A DNA stretch of 35,483 nucleotides from Lachnospiraceae bacterium (GCA_029338735.1 JAQYAY010000021.1:1-35483), one strand, 5' to 3'; positions 1 to 7,965 are shown, counted from the stretch's first letter. The notes: generated by a model not told the origin, from the sequence alone. Numbers and translations: made by a program.

Positions 1-122
1 TCTGAGGTATAGGAACAGTGTTGCAGACAAAAACCTCTCATTAACATTGGCGATGGTACACTAACCACCCTTCGGGGTGAGTAACTAAAACCTTTCAAGG
101 TTTTAAGAAAGGAGTACGACTT
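1..122 (+). ncRNA. 3' part of a putative omega-RNA (HEARO-type) leader of iscB
   Basis: This is the non-coding leader immediately before iscB. Two clean hairpins are visible: CACCC-TTCG-GGGTG at 66-79 (UUCG tetraloop) and AAAACCT-TTCA-AGGTTTT at 87-104. An AGAAAGGAG ribosome site follows at 106-114. An upstream GAGGT (4-8) can pair with ACCTC (33-37), suggesting a larger branched fold. IscB omega-RNAs are known to lie directly upstream of iscB, with the guide at their 5' end and the scaffold running to the iscB ribosome site; the hairpin-then-RBS order here matches that layout. The guide and left end of the element would lie before base 1 and cannot be read. Assignment rests on position and fold, not on a covariance-model match. 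Confidence 0.6.
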
Positions 123-1361
123 ATGGTCTATGTATTATCAAAAACCGGACAGCCTTTAATGCCTACAGAAAACCATGCTAAAGTGCGTATCCTTTTAAAG
201 CAAGGCAAAGCAAAGGTAGTAAATAGGTGTCCGTTTACAATACAACTGTTGTATAGTAGCACGAACTATACACAAAAGGTGACTTTAGGTGTAGATAGCG
301 GAAGTAAGCACATCGGTCTTTCAGCGACTACAAAGGATAAAGGATTATTTGAATCTGATGTAGAGCTTAGGAACGATATTGTAGATTTGCTTTCTACTCG
401 TAGAGAATTAAGACGTTCTCGTAGGAATCGTAAACTCCGTCATCGTAAGCCAAGATTTAATAATCGCAGACGTAATGATGGATGGTTAGCACCATCTGTA
501 AAACAAAAAGTAGACTCTCACATTACGATGATAGCAAAGGTACACAAAATACTGCCTATCTCAAATATCGTAGTAGAAGTAGCCTCTTTTGATATCCAAA
601 AGATTAAAGCCCCTACCATAAGTGGTATGGATTATCAGCAGGGCGAACAGTTAGGTTTTTGGAATGTCAGGGAATATGTCCTCTTTCGTGATGGACACAA
701 GTGTCAGTGTTGCAAAGGTAAGTCCAAAGACAAGATCCTTAATGTCCATCACATAGAGAGTCGCAAAACAGGCGGTGATGCACCTAACAATCTGATTACG
801 CTATGTGAAACCTGTCATACTGGATATCATAAGGGAACGGTGAAACTGCCCAAAACAATACATAGAGGAATGTCTTTTAAGGATGCTACGTTTATGGGTA
901 TCATGCGTTGGGCTTTGTTCGAGAAACTTAAAGCTATATATTCAGATGTAAAACTTACTTATGGATATATTACTAAAAACACTCGTATAAAAAACGGCTT
1001 GCCAAAGGATCATTATATAGATGCTCGTTGCATTAGTGGCAATCCTAATGCTGTTAGTAATGGAAACGTCTATTATTACAAAAAAGTCCGTTGCCACAAT
1101 AGGCAGATACATAAGACAAACTTTATTAAAGGTGGCTATCGTAAACGAAATCAAGCACCATATGAAGTTAAAGGCTTTAGATTGTACGATCAAGTCATGT
1201 GGAAAGGTCAGAAGTGCTTTATTTTTGGCCGCAGGGCAACCGGGCGCATGGATTTGAGGCTTTTAGACGGAACACATATTAATGCATCTGTGGGATACAA
1301 GAATCTAAAGCTGTTAAAAATGCGTAGTAGTTATCTTATAGAACAAAGAAAGGTAGGTTAA
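123..1361 (+). CDS. iscB: IscB family RNA-guided nuclease (RuvC-HNH)
   Basis: This 412-residue protein has the full IscB domain order: an N-terminal PLMP/RRXRR-type region (residues 1-45, with PLMP at 11-14), RuvC-I (GVDSGSK, Asp58), an Arg-rich bridge helix (about 93-117), RuvC-II (VVEVASFD, Glu152), an HNH domain with CxxC at 195 and 198, VHHIES (His209-His210) and CETCH at 228-232, then RuvC-III (HYIDA, His297 and Asp300) and a C-terminal basic region. All expected catalytic residues are present, so the enzyme looks intact. The family consists of omega-RNA-guided DNA endonucleases of IS200/IS605-like elements and is ancestral to Cas9. No TnpA transposase is in the window, so the element is probably mobilised in trans. 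The gene is visibly AT-richer than the pectin genes beside it, consistent with transfer. Start chosen at ATG 123, eight bases after AGAAAGGAG. Confidence 0.93.
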   Translation: MVYVLSKTGQPLMPTENHAKVRILLKQGKAKVVNRCPFTIQLLYSSTNYTQKVTLGVDSGSKHIGLSATTKDKGLFESDVELRNDIVDLLSTRRELRRSRRNRKLRHRKPRFNNRRRNDGWLAPSVKQKVDSHITMIAKVHKILPISNIVVEVASFDIQKIKAPTISGMDYQQGEQLGFWNVREYVLFRDGHKCQCCKGKSKDKILNVHHIESRKTGGDAPNNLITLCETCHTGYHKGTVKLPKTIHRGMSFKDATFMGIMRWALFEKLKAIYSDVKLTYGYITKNTRIKNGLPKDHYIDARCISGNPNAVSNGNVYYYKKVRCHNRQIHKTNFIKGGYRKRNQAPYEVKGFRLYDQVMWKGQKCFIFGRRATGRMDLRLLDGTHINASVGYKNLKLLKMRSSYLIEQRKVG

Positions 1362-1362
1362 A

Positions 1363-1403
1363 GGCGGTTCCTCCCACAGGCTTTTCCTGTGGGTTTCCCC
1401 GCT
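1363..1403 (+). mobile_element. Right end of the IscB element, subterminal hairpin
   Basis: Just after the iscB stop codon, CCCACAGG (1373-1380) and CCTGTGGG (1386-1393) form an 8-bp stem with a 5-nt loop. GCGG (1364-1367) and CCGC (1399-1402) can pair outside it. Subterminal hairpins of this kind mark the right ends of IS200/IS605- and IscB-type elements. The host reading frame on the - strand becomes unrecognisable close to here, so the junction probably lies within about 1400-1413. The exact boundary needs an unoccupied site. Confidence 0.7.
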
Positions 1404-1515
1404 AAATATATATGACCTTCGTCATCGGCAGCTCACAGATCTTCACACCGAATTCTGCCAGCAGATCCCCTTCGGCGCAGTACGAACAGTCTGGATGTTC
1501 AGTTGCATTACTCAT
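1402..1515 (-). pseudogene. 5' fragment of a probable HIT-family gene, cut by the IscB element
   Basis: On the - strand an AAAAGGAGG ribosome site precedes ATG at 1515. It opens a 37-codon frame with the pattern CSYC-AEGDLLAEFG-KICELPMTKV, then a stop at 1402-1404 right at the IscB element's right end. The CxxC followed by a -KICELP-KV segment resembles from memory the N-terminus of HIT-family nucleotide hydrolases of Lachnospiraceae, which are normally more than 100 residues long. The strong ribosome site with an abrupt end at the element boundary indicates an interrupted gene. The rest would lie beyond base 1, to the left of the element. Family assignment from so short a piece is tentative; that it is a truncated gene is better supported. 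Confidence 0.55.
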
Positions 1516-1537
1516 TTTTAAAAAACCTCCTTTTTAC

Positions 1538-1566
1538 TTGCAATTACTTTTGCAAAGTTTTATTAT
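1538..1566 (+). promoter_or_regulatory. Promoter of the LacI-family regulator
   Basis: A -35 box TTGCAA (1538-1543) is followed after 17 bases by a -10 box TATTAT (1561-1566), with an expected start near 1573. The operator-like palindrome at 1580-1593 falls just downstream, suggesting that the regulator represses its own gene. Confidence 0.55.
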
Positions 1567-1579
1567 GAGATTATAACAA

Positions 1580-1593
1580 TGTAAGCGCTTTCA
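1580..1593. promoter_or_regulatory. LacI-type operator, site 1 (regulator gene)
   Basis: TGTAAGCGCTTTCA is a near-palindrome with the CG centre typical of LacI/GalR-family operators. It lies between the promoter and start codon of the LacI-family gene. The same 14-mer occurs on the - strand before kdgA. It also fits the catabolite (cre) consensus, so CcpA is an alternative ligand. Confidence 0.7.
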
Positions 1594-1608
1594 CGCAAGA
1601 GGACAATT

Positions 1609-2616
1609 ATGAATATATATGACATAGCAAAACTATCAGGGGTTTCGATCGCAACCGTTTCAAGAGTCATGAACGGCAGTGAAAAAGTCAGCGAGAAGAC
1701 AAAACAGAAGGTCATGTCTGTGATAGAGCAGGAGGACTACACTCCCAATGTTTTCGCACAGGGACTCGGTCTCAACACCATGCACACCATCGGGATCATC
1801 GTTCCGGATATCGCAGATATGTATATGTCAACGGCCGTATCCATTCTCGAGAAGCATCTGGCTGAGCATGGATACGACTGCATTCTGTCATGCTCCGGTT
1901 TTTCACAGGAACAGAAAGAAGCGCATACGAGAATGCTCATCTCAAAGCATATTGACGGGCTCATCCTCGTCGGCTCCACCTATTCCGGACACGGTCTTGA
2001 CGAGCATGAGACAGACTATATCCGTGAGGCAGGAAAGCAGGTTCCTGTCTTCATCATCAACGGTGAAGTAGAAGGAGACAATGTATATTCATCAGTCTGC
2101 GGAGACCGCAAGGCTGCACACGATGCCGTCTGTGACCTGATAGCGCAGGGCCGGAGAAAAATTCTTTTCCTCACAGACTCCCTGTCATACAGCGCTTCAG
2201 AAAAAAGAGCCGGATATGAAGAAGCTCTTTCAGAAAACTCACTGCCTGTATCAGGCGATCTCAATATCAAGCTGCAACGCAGCGAGCCTCACTACGTCCG
2301 TGACATCCTGCTCCAGTATACGAAGCTCAGCTGTGATGCCATTTTTGCAACGAATGACAGCATCGCAGTCGGTGCTGTAAAGTACGCCAATGTAAAGGGA
2401 CTCGATATCCCGGATGACGTATCTATAATCGGTTACAACAATTCTTTACTTTCAATCTGCTCAGAGCCTGAGATCACAAGTATCGACGGCCGCAGCGGAC
2501 AGCTCTGCCACGATACCGTGGACAATCTCATAAAAGTCCTGAATGGCTGTGACGACATCGAAAAATGCCTGTCTCTGCCATGCCAGCTCATCAAGCGCAA
2601 TACCACAGATTTTTAA
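1609..2616 (+). CDS. LacI family transcriptional regulator of uronate genes
   Basis: The 335-residue protein starts with a LacI helix-turn-helix (IYDIAKLSGVSIATVSRVMNG, about residues 3-23) and a hinge region to about 60. A periplasmic-binding-protein-like sensor domain fills the rest (TIGIIVPDIADMY near 62, IIGYNNSLLSICSEPEITSID near 275-295). Length is normal for the family. It lies directly before uxaC and reads the same way. TGTAAGC-type palindromes lie before this gene and before every other uronate transcription unit in the window, so the simplest inference is a local repressor that responds to a pathway intermediate. The ligand (galacturonate, KDG or another) is not visible in the sequence. 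Functional analogues are UxuR, KdgR and ExuR-like regulators, but no specific orthology is claimed. Confidence 0.88.
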   Translation: MNIYDIAKLSGVSIATVSRVMNGSEKVSEKTKQKVMSVIEQEDYTPNVFAQGLGLNTMHTIGIIVPDIADMYMSTAVSILEKHLAEHGYDCILSCSGFSQEQKEAHTRMLISKHIDGLILVGSTYSGHGLDEHETDYIREAGKQVPVFIINGEVEGDNVYSSVCGDRKAAHDAVCDLIAQGRRKILFLTDSLSYSASEKRAGYEEALSENSLPVSGDLNIKLQRSEPHYVRDILLQYTKLSCDAIFATNDSIAVGAVKYANVKGLDIPDDVSIIGYNNSLLSICSEPEITSIDGRSGQLCHDTVDNLIKVLNGCDDIEKCLSLPCQLIKRNTTDF

Positions 2617-2618
2617 AG

Positions 2619-2632
2619 TGTAAGCATTTACA
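2619..2632. promoter_or_regulatory. LacI-type operator, site 2 (upstream of uxaC promoter)
   Basis: TGTAAGCATTTACA is a palindrome lying immediately after the regulator's stop codon and upstream of the uxaC -35 box. Together with site 3 it brackets the uxaC promoter; the two centres are 57 bp apart. Its AT-type centre does not fit a strict cre site, which favours the local LacI-family regulator. Confidence 0.65.
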
Positions 2633-2641
2633 TTTTTTCTA

Positions 2642-2669
2642 TTGACATCTGCTGTGGAAGTGGTATTAT
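2642..2669 (+). promoter_or_regulatory. Promoter of the uxaC-uxaB-uxaA operon
   Basis: A consensus -35 box TTGACA (2642-2647) and a -10 box TATTAT (2664-2669) are separated by 16 bases. Operators lie on both sides, one upstream of -35 and one overlapping the expected start site. Confidence 0.7.
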
Positions 2670-2675
2670 ACCAAA

Positions 2676-2689
2676 TGTAAGCGGTTACA
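2676..2689. promoter_or_regulatory. LacI-type operator, site 3 (uxaC start site)
   Basis: TGTAAGCGGTTACA lies just downstream of the -10 box of the uxaC promoter, where a bound repressor would block initiation. It belongs to the same motif family as the sites at 1580, 2619, 9609, 9733, 19935 and 22068. Confidence 0.7.
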
Positions 2690-2737
2690 TTATTTTTACA
2701 CAGACCGTAACTTTTTTCACAGGAGGTTATAAAAGAC

Positions 2738-4171
2738 ATGAGACAATTCATGGATAAGGATTTCATGCTGTACAATGACACAGCAAAGCATCTCTTCCAC
2801 GACTATGCAGAGGATATGCCGATTATCGATTATCACTGCCATATTTCCCCGAAGGAGATATACGAGGACAGGCGCTACAATAATATCGCTGAGGTCTGGC
2901 TCGGAGGAAAGAATCCTGATGGCACATATTTCGGCGACCACTACAAGTGGAGAGTCATGAGATCAAATGGGGTTCCTGAGAATCTCGTAACTGGCGATGC
3001 TGATCCGTATGACAAGTTTGTGGAGTTCGCAAAAGCTCTCGAGATGGCTATCGGAAATCCAATGTACCACTGGAGCAATTACGAGCTCAAGACATATTTC
3101 GGAATCAATGAGCCTCTGACCGTGGACAATGCAAAAGAGATCTGGGACAAGACTTCTGATATGCTCCAGCATGATCCGAACCTCTCAGTACGCGGTATCA
3201 TAAAGCAGTCAAATGTAAAATATGTCGGCACCACCGATGATCCTGCTGATTCTCTTGAATGGCACGAGAAGCTTGCAGAGATCAGAGATCTCGGGTTCAT
3301 GGTATGCCCGTCATTCCGTCCTGACAAGGCAATCAATATCCAGAAGAAGGGTTATAAAGAATATATTGAAAAACTTGGAAAAGCTGTTGGCAGAGAACTC
3401 ACATCCGCACAGGATGTCTGCGATACTTTAAATGAGCGTATCGACTTTTTCAAAAAACACGGCTGCCGCGCAAGTGATCATGGTATTGACTACGTACCAT
3501 TCGAGCCATGCAGCATTGATGAGGCCAACAGGGTTTTCACAAAGGCAATAAATGGCGAGACTCTCACAAAGAAAGAGATTGATGAGTATCAGACCACCGT
3601 TCTGCTGTCACTGGCCCGCAAATATCACAAAGAAAATATCGTAATGGAGATCCATTACTCATGCACAAGAGACAACAACAAGAGAATGTATGAGCTCGAA
3701 GGTCCTGATACCGGATTCGATATGATCGCGAAGTCACAGTGCTACAACGAGCTCGCAGAATTTTTCTCAGCACTCGATGAGACAGGTGAACTGCCGAAGA
3801 CGATCGTATTTTCTCTCGATGAATCAGACTTCGACCAGATCACTACCTGCCTCGGATGCTTCCAGTCAGATGAGATCCCTGGCAAGATGCAACTCGGTGC
3901 TGCATGGTGGTTCCTCGATACCAGAGATGGCATGGAATCACAGATGAAGTCACTGGCACGTCTCGGACTGCTCGGCAATTTCGTGGGAATGCTCACAGAC
4001 TCACGTTCTTTCCTGTCATATACGAGACATGACTATTTCAGAAGGATTATGTGCAACCTGATCGGAAAATGGGTCGAGGATGGCGAGTACCCTGACAATG
4101 AGGAATCTTTAAAGAAGATCGTTCAGGGAATCAGCTATTACAATGCCGAGAGATATTTCAATATAAAGTAA
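2738..4171 (+). CDS. uxaC: Glucuronate/galacturonate isomerase
   Basis: The 477-residue protein matches UxaC along its whole length and is close to the usual size of about 470. It isomerises D-galacturonate to D-tagaturonate (and D-glucuronate to D-fructuronate) in the cytoplasm. The N-terminal segment IIDYHCHISPKEIYEDRRY carries the metal-site histidines of the amidohydrolase-like TIM barrel (His33, His35). Further family segments are WRVMRSNGVPE, the NLVTGDADPY region, and the C-terminal GMLTDSRSFLSYTRHDYFRR. An AGGAGG ribosome site lies upstream of ATG 2738. It is the first gene of an operon with uxaB (12 bases downstream) and uxaA, under the promoter with two flanking operators. Confidence 0.95.
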   Translation: MRQFMDKDFMLYNDTAKHLFHDYAEDMPIIDYHCHISPKEIYEDRRYNNIAEVWLGGKNPDGTYFGDHYKWRVMRSNGVPENLVTGDADPYDKFVEFAKALEMAIGNPMYHWSNYELKTYFGINEPLTVDNAKEIWDKTSDMLQHDPNLSVRGIIKQSNVKYVGTTDDPADSLEWHEKLAEIRDLGFMVCPSFRPDKAINIQKKGYKEYIEKLGKAVGRELTSAQDVCDTLNERIDFFKKHGCRASDHGIDYVPFEPCSIDEANRVFTKAINGETLTKKEIDEYQTTVLLSLARKYHKENIVMEIHYSCTRDNNKRMYELEGPDTGFDMIAKSQCYNELAEFFSALDETGELPKTIVFSLDESDFDQITTCLGCFQSDEIPGKMQLGAAWWFLDTRDGMESQMKSLARLGLLGNFVGMLTDSRSFLSYTRHDYFRRIMCNLIGKWVEDGEYPDNEESLKKIVQGISYYNAERYFNIK

Positions 4172-4183
4172 GGAGATCATACA

Positions 4184-5683
4184 ATGGAAAAGCTTAACTA
4201 TGAAGTGCTGAAGAAGTCCGGATATGACGGATATATTCTTGGAAAAGGTGCTGCTCCTGTCAAGGTTCTGCAGTTCGGCGAGGGCAATTTCCTTCGTGCA
4301 TTTGTTGATTACTGGTTTGATATGTCAAACGAGAGAGCCGGATGGAACGGCAAGGTCGCTCTGGTACAGCCAATCGCACAGGGCCTCACTCAGTATATAA
4401 ATGAGCAGGAAGGTCTCTATACCCTTTATCTCCGTGGTTCAGAAAACGGAGAGAAGGTTGACCGCAAGCGTGTCATTTCAGTCGTTGATGCCTGCTACAA
4501 TCCATATGACAATGCCGACTGGGAAAAGATAAAGGAAATCGCCAGAAGCAAAGACCTGGAGTACATCGCTTCCAATACTACAGAAGCCGGAATAGTATAT
4601 GATCATGATTCAAAGGCTGATCAGAATCCCCCAGCATCTTTTCCTGCAAAGCTCACAGTTCTTCTGTATGAGCGTTTCAAGGCAGGTCAGCCGGGTGTCA
4701 CGATTCTCTCCTGCGAGCTCATTGATGACAATGGAAAAGAATTAAAGAAATGCGTTGAGAAGCATATTGCAGACTGGGGTCTCGGTGATGACTTCGCTAA
4801 ATATATTGAAAATGACAATCTCTTCTGCTCTACCCTCGTAGACCGTATCGTTCCTGGACGTATCCGTGATCCTAAGGAAAATGAAGAGCTTGACAAGGCA
4901 AATGGATATGAAGACGGACTCAAGGATGTCGGAGAAGTATTCGGTGTCTGGTATATCGAAGGACCTAAGGAGCTTGAAGACAAGCTTCCATTCAAGAAGT
5001 CAGGTCTCAATGTACATGTAGTTCCAGAAGTTGCTCCATACAAGAAGCGTAAGGTGAGGATCCTGAATGGCGCACATACAGGATTCGTCCTCGGTGCATA
5101 TCTCGCCGGATTCGACATTGTCCGTGACTGCATGCATGATGATTATGTCCACGGCTTCATGAACAAGCTCCTGTTCGATGAAGTCATCCCAATCCTTCCT
5201 CTCGACAAGAGAGACTGTGAAGACTTTGCTGCAGCTGTCACGGACCGTTTCAACAACCCGTTCGTGGATCATCAGCTTATGAGCATTTCCCTGAACTCTA
5301 CTTCCAAGTGGAAGGCAAGGGATCTCCCTTCACTGCTCGAGTACGAGGAGAAATTCGGCAAGCTGCCTGAGGCTCTCTGCATGGGATTTGCAGCATACAT
5401 TGCATTTTATTCAACAGATCTGCAGAGACGTGAAGATGATGCACTTGTCGCTAAGCGTTCTTCCGGCAATGAGTATAGAATTCAGGATGATAGCTGGGTT
5501 CTCGACTTCTACTGGGATCACAGGGATTCTGATGACAGGACACTTGTACATGATGTCCTCTCCAATACAGAGATGTGGGATCAGGACCTCACTCAGGTAA
5601 AGGATCTCGAAGAAACCGTAGCAAAGGATCTCGAGCTCATCAGAAAAGACGGCGCAAAGGCTGCATATGCCTCTGTCCTTTAA
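4184..5683 (+). CDS. uxaB: Tagaturonate reductase
   Basis: This 499-residue member of the mannitol dehydrogenase family reduces D-tagaturonate to D-altronate with NADH. The N-terminal GEGNFLRAFVDYWFD (about residues 30-44) and SNTTEAGIVYD (about 129-139) closely resemble E. coli UxaB rather than the fructuronate reductase UxuB. The segment VRILNGAHTG (about residues 292-301) contributes to the conserved active-site region of the family. It lies 12 bases after uxaC with a clear AAGGAG ribosome site, and before uxaA, so the three are one transcription unit catalysing successive steps. The close placement of UxaC, UxaB and UxaA supports a galacturonate-specific rather than glucuronate route. Confidence 0.92.
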   Translation: MEKLNYEVLKKSGYDGYILGKGAAPVKVLQFGEGNFLRAFVDYWFDMSNERAGWNGKVALVQPIAQGLTQYINEQEGLYTLYLRGSENGEKVDRKRVISVVDACYNPYDNADWEKIKEIARSKDLEYIASNTTEAGIVYDHDSKADQNPPASFPAKLTVLLYERFKAGQPGVTILSCELIDDNGKELKKCVEKHIADWGLGDDFAKYIENDNLFCSTLVDRIVPGRIRDPKENEELDKANGYEDGLKDVGEVFGVWYIEGPKELEDKLPFKKSGLNVHVVPEVAPYKKRKVRILNGAHTGFVLGAYLAGFDIVRDCMHDDYVHGFMNKLLFDEVIPILPLDKRDCEDFAAAVTDRFNNPFVDHQLMSISLNSTSKWKARDLPSLLEYEEKFGKLPEALCMGFAAYIAFYSTDLQRREDDALVAKRSSGNEYRIQDDSWVLDFYWDHRDSDDRTLVHDVLSNTEMWDQDLTQVKDLEETVAKDLELIRKDGAKAAYASVL

Positions 5684-5708
5684 TCAGGAATCCAAAGGAA
5701 AATGTATT

Positions 5709-7205
5709 ATGAAATTAATCCACATTCATCCATCCGATAATGTGGCAGTCGCCCTTGAGACAATTCCCAGGGGCGACACTGTTACCGTGGATGGTATCGA
5801 AGTAACAGCCCTTGAAGAAATAGCCCGCGGTCATAAGATTGCTCTTACAGATATTGCAAAAGACTATCCTGTGATCAAATATGGCAATCCTATTGCAATC
5901 GCATCTGCCGATATAAAGAAAGGCAGCTGGGTCCACACCCACAATGTGCATACCGGTCTTTGTGAGCACGCTGACTATGTATATGATCACAAGGTATATG
6001 ATCTGCCTGTCTATACGGACGAGCAGAAAGCCCAGATGACTTTCAACGGCTACAGGCGAAAAGACGGCCACGTCGGCATCCGGAATGAACTTTGGATCAT
6101 ACCGATTGTAGGCTGTGTAAATGGAATCGCAAAACAGCTCGTCCTGGAAAATCAGGACCTGGTAACAGGTACTATTGACGGGCTCTACTATTATCCTCAT
6201 CCTTTCGGCTGTTCTCAGCTCGGGGATGATCTGGCACAGACCAAAAAGCTTCTGACTGCCCTTGTGCGTCACCCTAATGCAGGCGGCGTGCTCTGCCTCG
6301 GACTCGGCTGCGAGAATCTGCAGCTCGATATGTTCAAAGAGGCGCTGGGCGATTATGATTCTGACAGAGTGAAATTTCTCATCTGTCAGGATGTAGAAGA
6401 CGAAGTTGAAGAAGGTTCACGACTCCTCCGTAAGCTTGCAGAATATGCTTCTGCATTCCGTCGTGAGCCTGTTCCTGCTTCGGAACTCGTAGTTGGTATG
6501 AAATGCGGCGGCTCTGACGGACTGTCCGGTATCACTGCCAATCCGGCGGTAGGACGTTTTTCAGACAGACTCATTGCACTTGGCGGCTCCACCGTACTCA
6601 CCGAAGTACCTGAGATGTTCGGCGCTGAAAATATACTTTTCTCCAGATGCAAAGATAAAGAGACATTTGATGAAGCCGTAGCTATGGTCAATGATTTCAA
6701 AAAATATTTCACCGACCATGGTCAGGTAGTATATGAGAATCCATCACCTGGAAATAAAAAAGGCGGTATCACTACTCTCGAGGACAAGTCATGCGGCTGT
6801 GTCCAGAAAGGCGGCAGCGCTCAGATCGTTGATGTGTTGCGCTATGCAGATCCGGTGACAAAGAAAGGGCTGAACATCCTCTCGGGACCTGGAAATGACC
6901 TCGTCAGTGCCACAGACCTGACAGCATCTGGTGCTCACCTGATCCTCTTCACAACCGGACGCGGAACTCCATTCGGTGCTCCGGCTCCGACTGTCAAGAT
7001 CTCGACCAACACACCTCTCTACAACAAGAAACGTGACTGGATTGACTTCAATGCCGGTACAGTAGCCGATGGCGAAGAGACCCTCGACCAGGCTGGTGAG
7101 AGGCTTCTGCAGTATGTACTGCGTATAGCCTCCGGCGAACAGACCCTTGCTGAAAAGCATGGCTGCCGCGAAATCTCAATATTCAAGGACGGCGTAGTCC
7201 TATAA
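5709..7205 (+). CDS. uxaA: Altronate dehydratase
   Basis: From ATG 5709 the protein has 498 residues, the normal length for one-piece UxaA. An N-terminal SAF domain (about 1-85, with VHTHN at 75-79) is followed by the GarD/UxaA catalytic domain, which includes GYRRKDGHVGIRNELW, the signature GMKCGGSDGLSGITANP and a C-terminal FTTGRGTPFGAPAPTVKISTN. It dehydrates D-altronate to 2-keto-3-deoxygluconate (KDG), an iron-dependent reaction in this family. An in-frame start at 5667 would overlap uxaB and has no ribosome site, whereas ATG 5709 follows AAAGGAAAA. The gene ends at a palindromic repeat that can act as a terminator. Confidence 0.95.
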   Translation: MKLIHIHPSDNVAVALETIPRGDTVTVDGIEVTALEEIARGHKIALTDIAKDYPVIKYGNPIAIASADIKKGSWVHTHNVHTGLCEHADYVYDHKVYDLPVYTDEQKAQMTFNGYRRKDGHVGIRNELWIIPIVGCVNGIAKQLVLENQDLVTGTIDGLYYYPHPFGCSQLGDDLAQTKKLLTALVRHPNAGGVLCLGLGCENLQLDMFKEALGDYDSDRVKFLICQDVEDEVEEGSRLLRKLAEYASAFRREPVPASELVVGMKCGGSDGLSGITANPAVGRFSDRLIALGGSTVLTEVPEMFGAENILFSRCKDKETFDEAVAMVNDFKKYFTDHGQVVYENPSPGNKKGGITTLEDKSCGCVQKGGSAQIVDVLRYADPVTKKGLNILSGPGNDLVSATDLTASGAHLILFTTGRGTPFGAPAPTVKISTNTPLYNKKRDWIDFNAGTVADGEETLDQAGERLLQYVLRIASGEQTLAEKHGCREISIFKDGVVL

Positions 7206-7240
7206 AAAAAGACAGGGGGACGGTTCTCCTGTCTTTTTAA
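7206..7240. terminator. Bidirectional terminator after uxaA
   Basis: AAAAAAAGACAGG and CCTGTCTTTTT flank a G-rich loop directly after the uxaA stop codon. The T run suits termination on the + strand. The matching A run gives a T tract on the other strand for the - strand kdgA operon. Confidence 0.7.
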
Positions 7241-7318
7241 TTAAAATTATTTAGATAATAAGACGGGAGAACCGTCCCCCTGTCTTGGAGAACCGTCCCC
7301 TTGTCTTCCCCTGTCTTA
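7206..7318. repeat. GGGGACGGTTCTC palindromic repeat cluster A
   Basis: The gap between the convergent uxaA and the RpiB-like gene is almost entirely repeat. One unit GACAGGGGGACGGTTCTC begins at 7210, and its near-exact inverted copy lies at 7262-7284, so the two can form a stem of about 23 bp. A third inverted unit is at 7286-7306 and a partial fourth follows. The first unit also folds on itself (GACAGG...CCTGTC with flanking A and T runs, 7204-7240), giving a bidirectional terminator. Cluster B at 11202-11320 is built from the same unit. Confidence 0.85.
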
Positions 7319-7951
7319 CTTCAGTTCTCTGACGAGGGCCTTGAGTTCTTCATCCTTTGCATCCCTGAAGAAATATTCGTCGAAATGCTCGCCGGCATAG
7401 GCGCCCTTTACGAGTGACGGGTCGAGTTCTTTCAGGATATCAGCAAGCGGACGATATGCTGTCTTTCTGACCTGATCGAGGATCTTCTTGTTTCTCTGCT
7501 CAGGCTCTTTTCTCTCCTTTGGATATCCGCCGCCTGACGGCTCACTCCAGAGTTTCTCGAAGATATACTGTAGATTCAGGTCTCCACCCCATCCAAATCC
7601 TAATGCAAACGGAATTGCGATGGCATTTCCATCATTGATCTGTGCAAATGTATACGCATCAAGCGGTGTCTCTACATGCCCGCAGATGACACCAGGGAAA
7701 GAGTTGAGTGCCAGCATTGCGCCCTCGCCAGTACCGCATCCGGTGACTACAAAGTCTGCTGCACCTGAATTCAGAAGAGTTGCAGCCAGAATACCATTCT
7801 GCACATAGGTGAGCTGTGCCTCATCATCGGCCGTATACATTCCATAGTTTACGACTTCAAAACCTTTTTCATCGGCTACATTCTTTAATGCACCGTATAT
7901 GATGCTGTTCTTCGCAGCCTGTGAATTTTCATTTATTAATGCAATTCTCAT
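7316..7951 (-). CDS. RpiB/LacAB-family isomerase, candidate DhuI-type uronate isomerase
   Basis: This 211-residue protein belongs to the RpiB/LacA/LacB sugar-isomerase superfamily. The segment VVTGCGTGEGAMLALN (Cys72, Gly73, Gly75) is the phosphate-loop/cysteine motif of that fold, and MRIALINENS opens the Rossmann-like domain. It is longer than typical RpiB (about 150 residues). Streptococcal DhuI, an RpiB-family enzyme, isomerises 4-deoxy-L-threo-5-hexosulose uronate and is encoded with the SDR reductase DhuD. Here the RpiB-like gene likewise follows an SDR gene, so the same role is a reasonable inference. A canonical kduI at 11348 would then be a second enzyme for the same step. It is the last gene of the kdgA unit, after a weak terminator-like hairpin at 7966-8000. 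Confidence 0.75.
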   Translation of the reverse strand: MRIALINENSQAAKNSIIYGALKNVADEKGFEVVNYGMYTADDEAQLTYVQNGILAATLLNSGAADFVVTGCGTGEGAMLALNSFPGVICGHVETPLDAYTFAQINDGNAIAIPFALGFGWGGDLNLQYIFEKLWSEPSGGGYPKERKEPEQRNKKILDQVRKTAYRPLADILKELDPSLVKGAYAGEHFDEYFFRDAKDEELKALVRELK

Positions 7952-7965
7952 TGTGAAATCCTTTC

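Noticed and set aside
123-1361. Cas9 or CRISPR effector
   Set aside because: Length of about 400 residues, PLMP-type N-terminus, no REC lobe and no CRISPR array fit IscB rather than Cas9.
1580-1593. Operators as pure CcpA cre sites
   Set aside because: Some sites fit cre, but several have AT centres that do not, all lie at uronate genes, and a LacI-family gene is adjacent. CcpA is kept only as an alternative.
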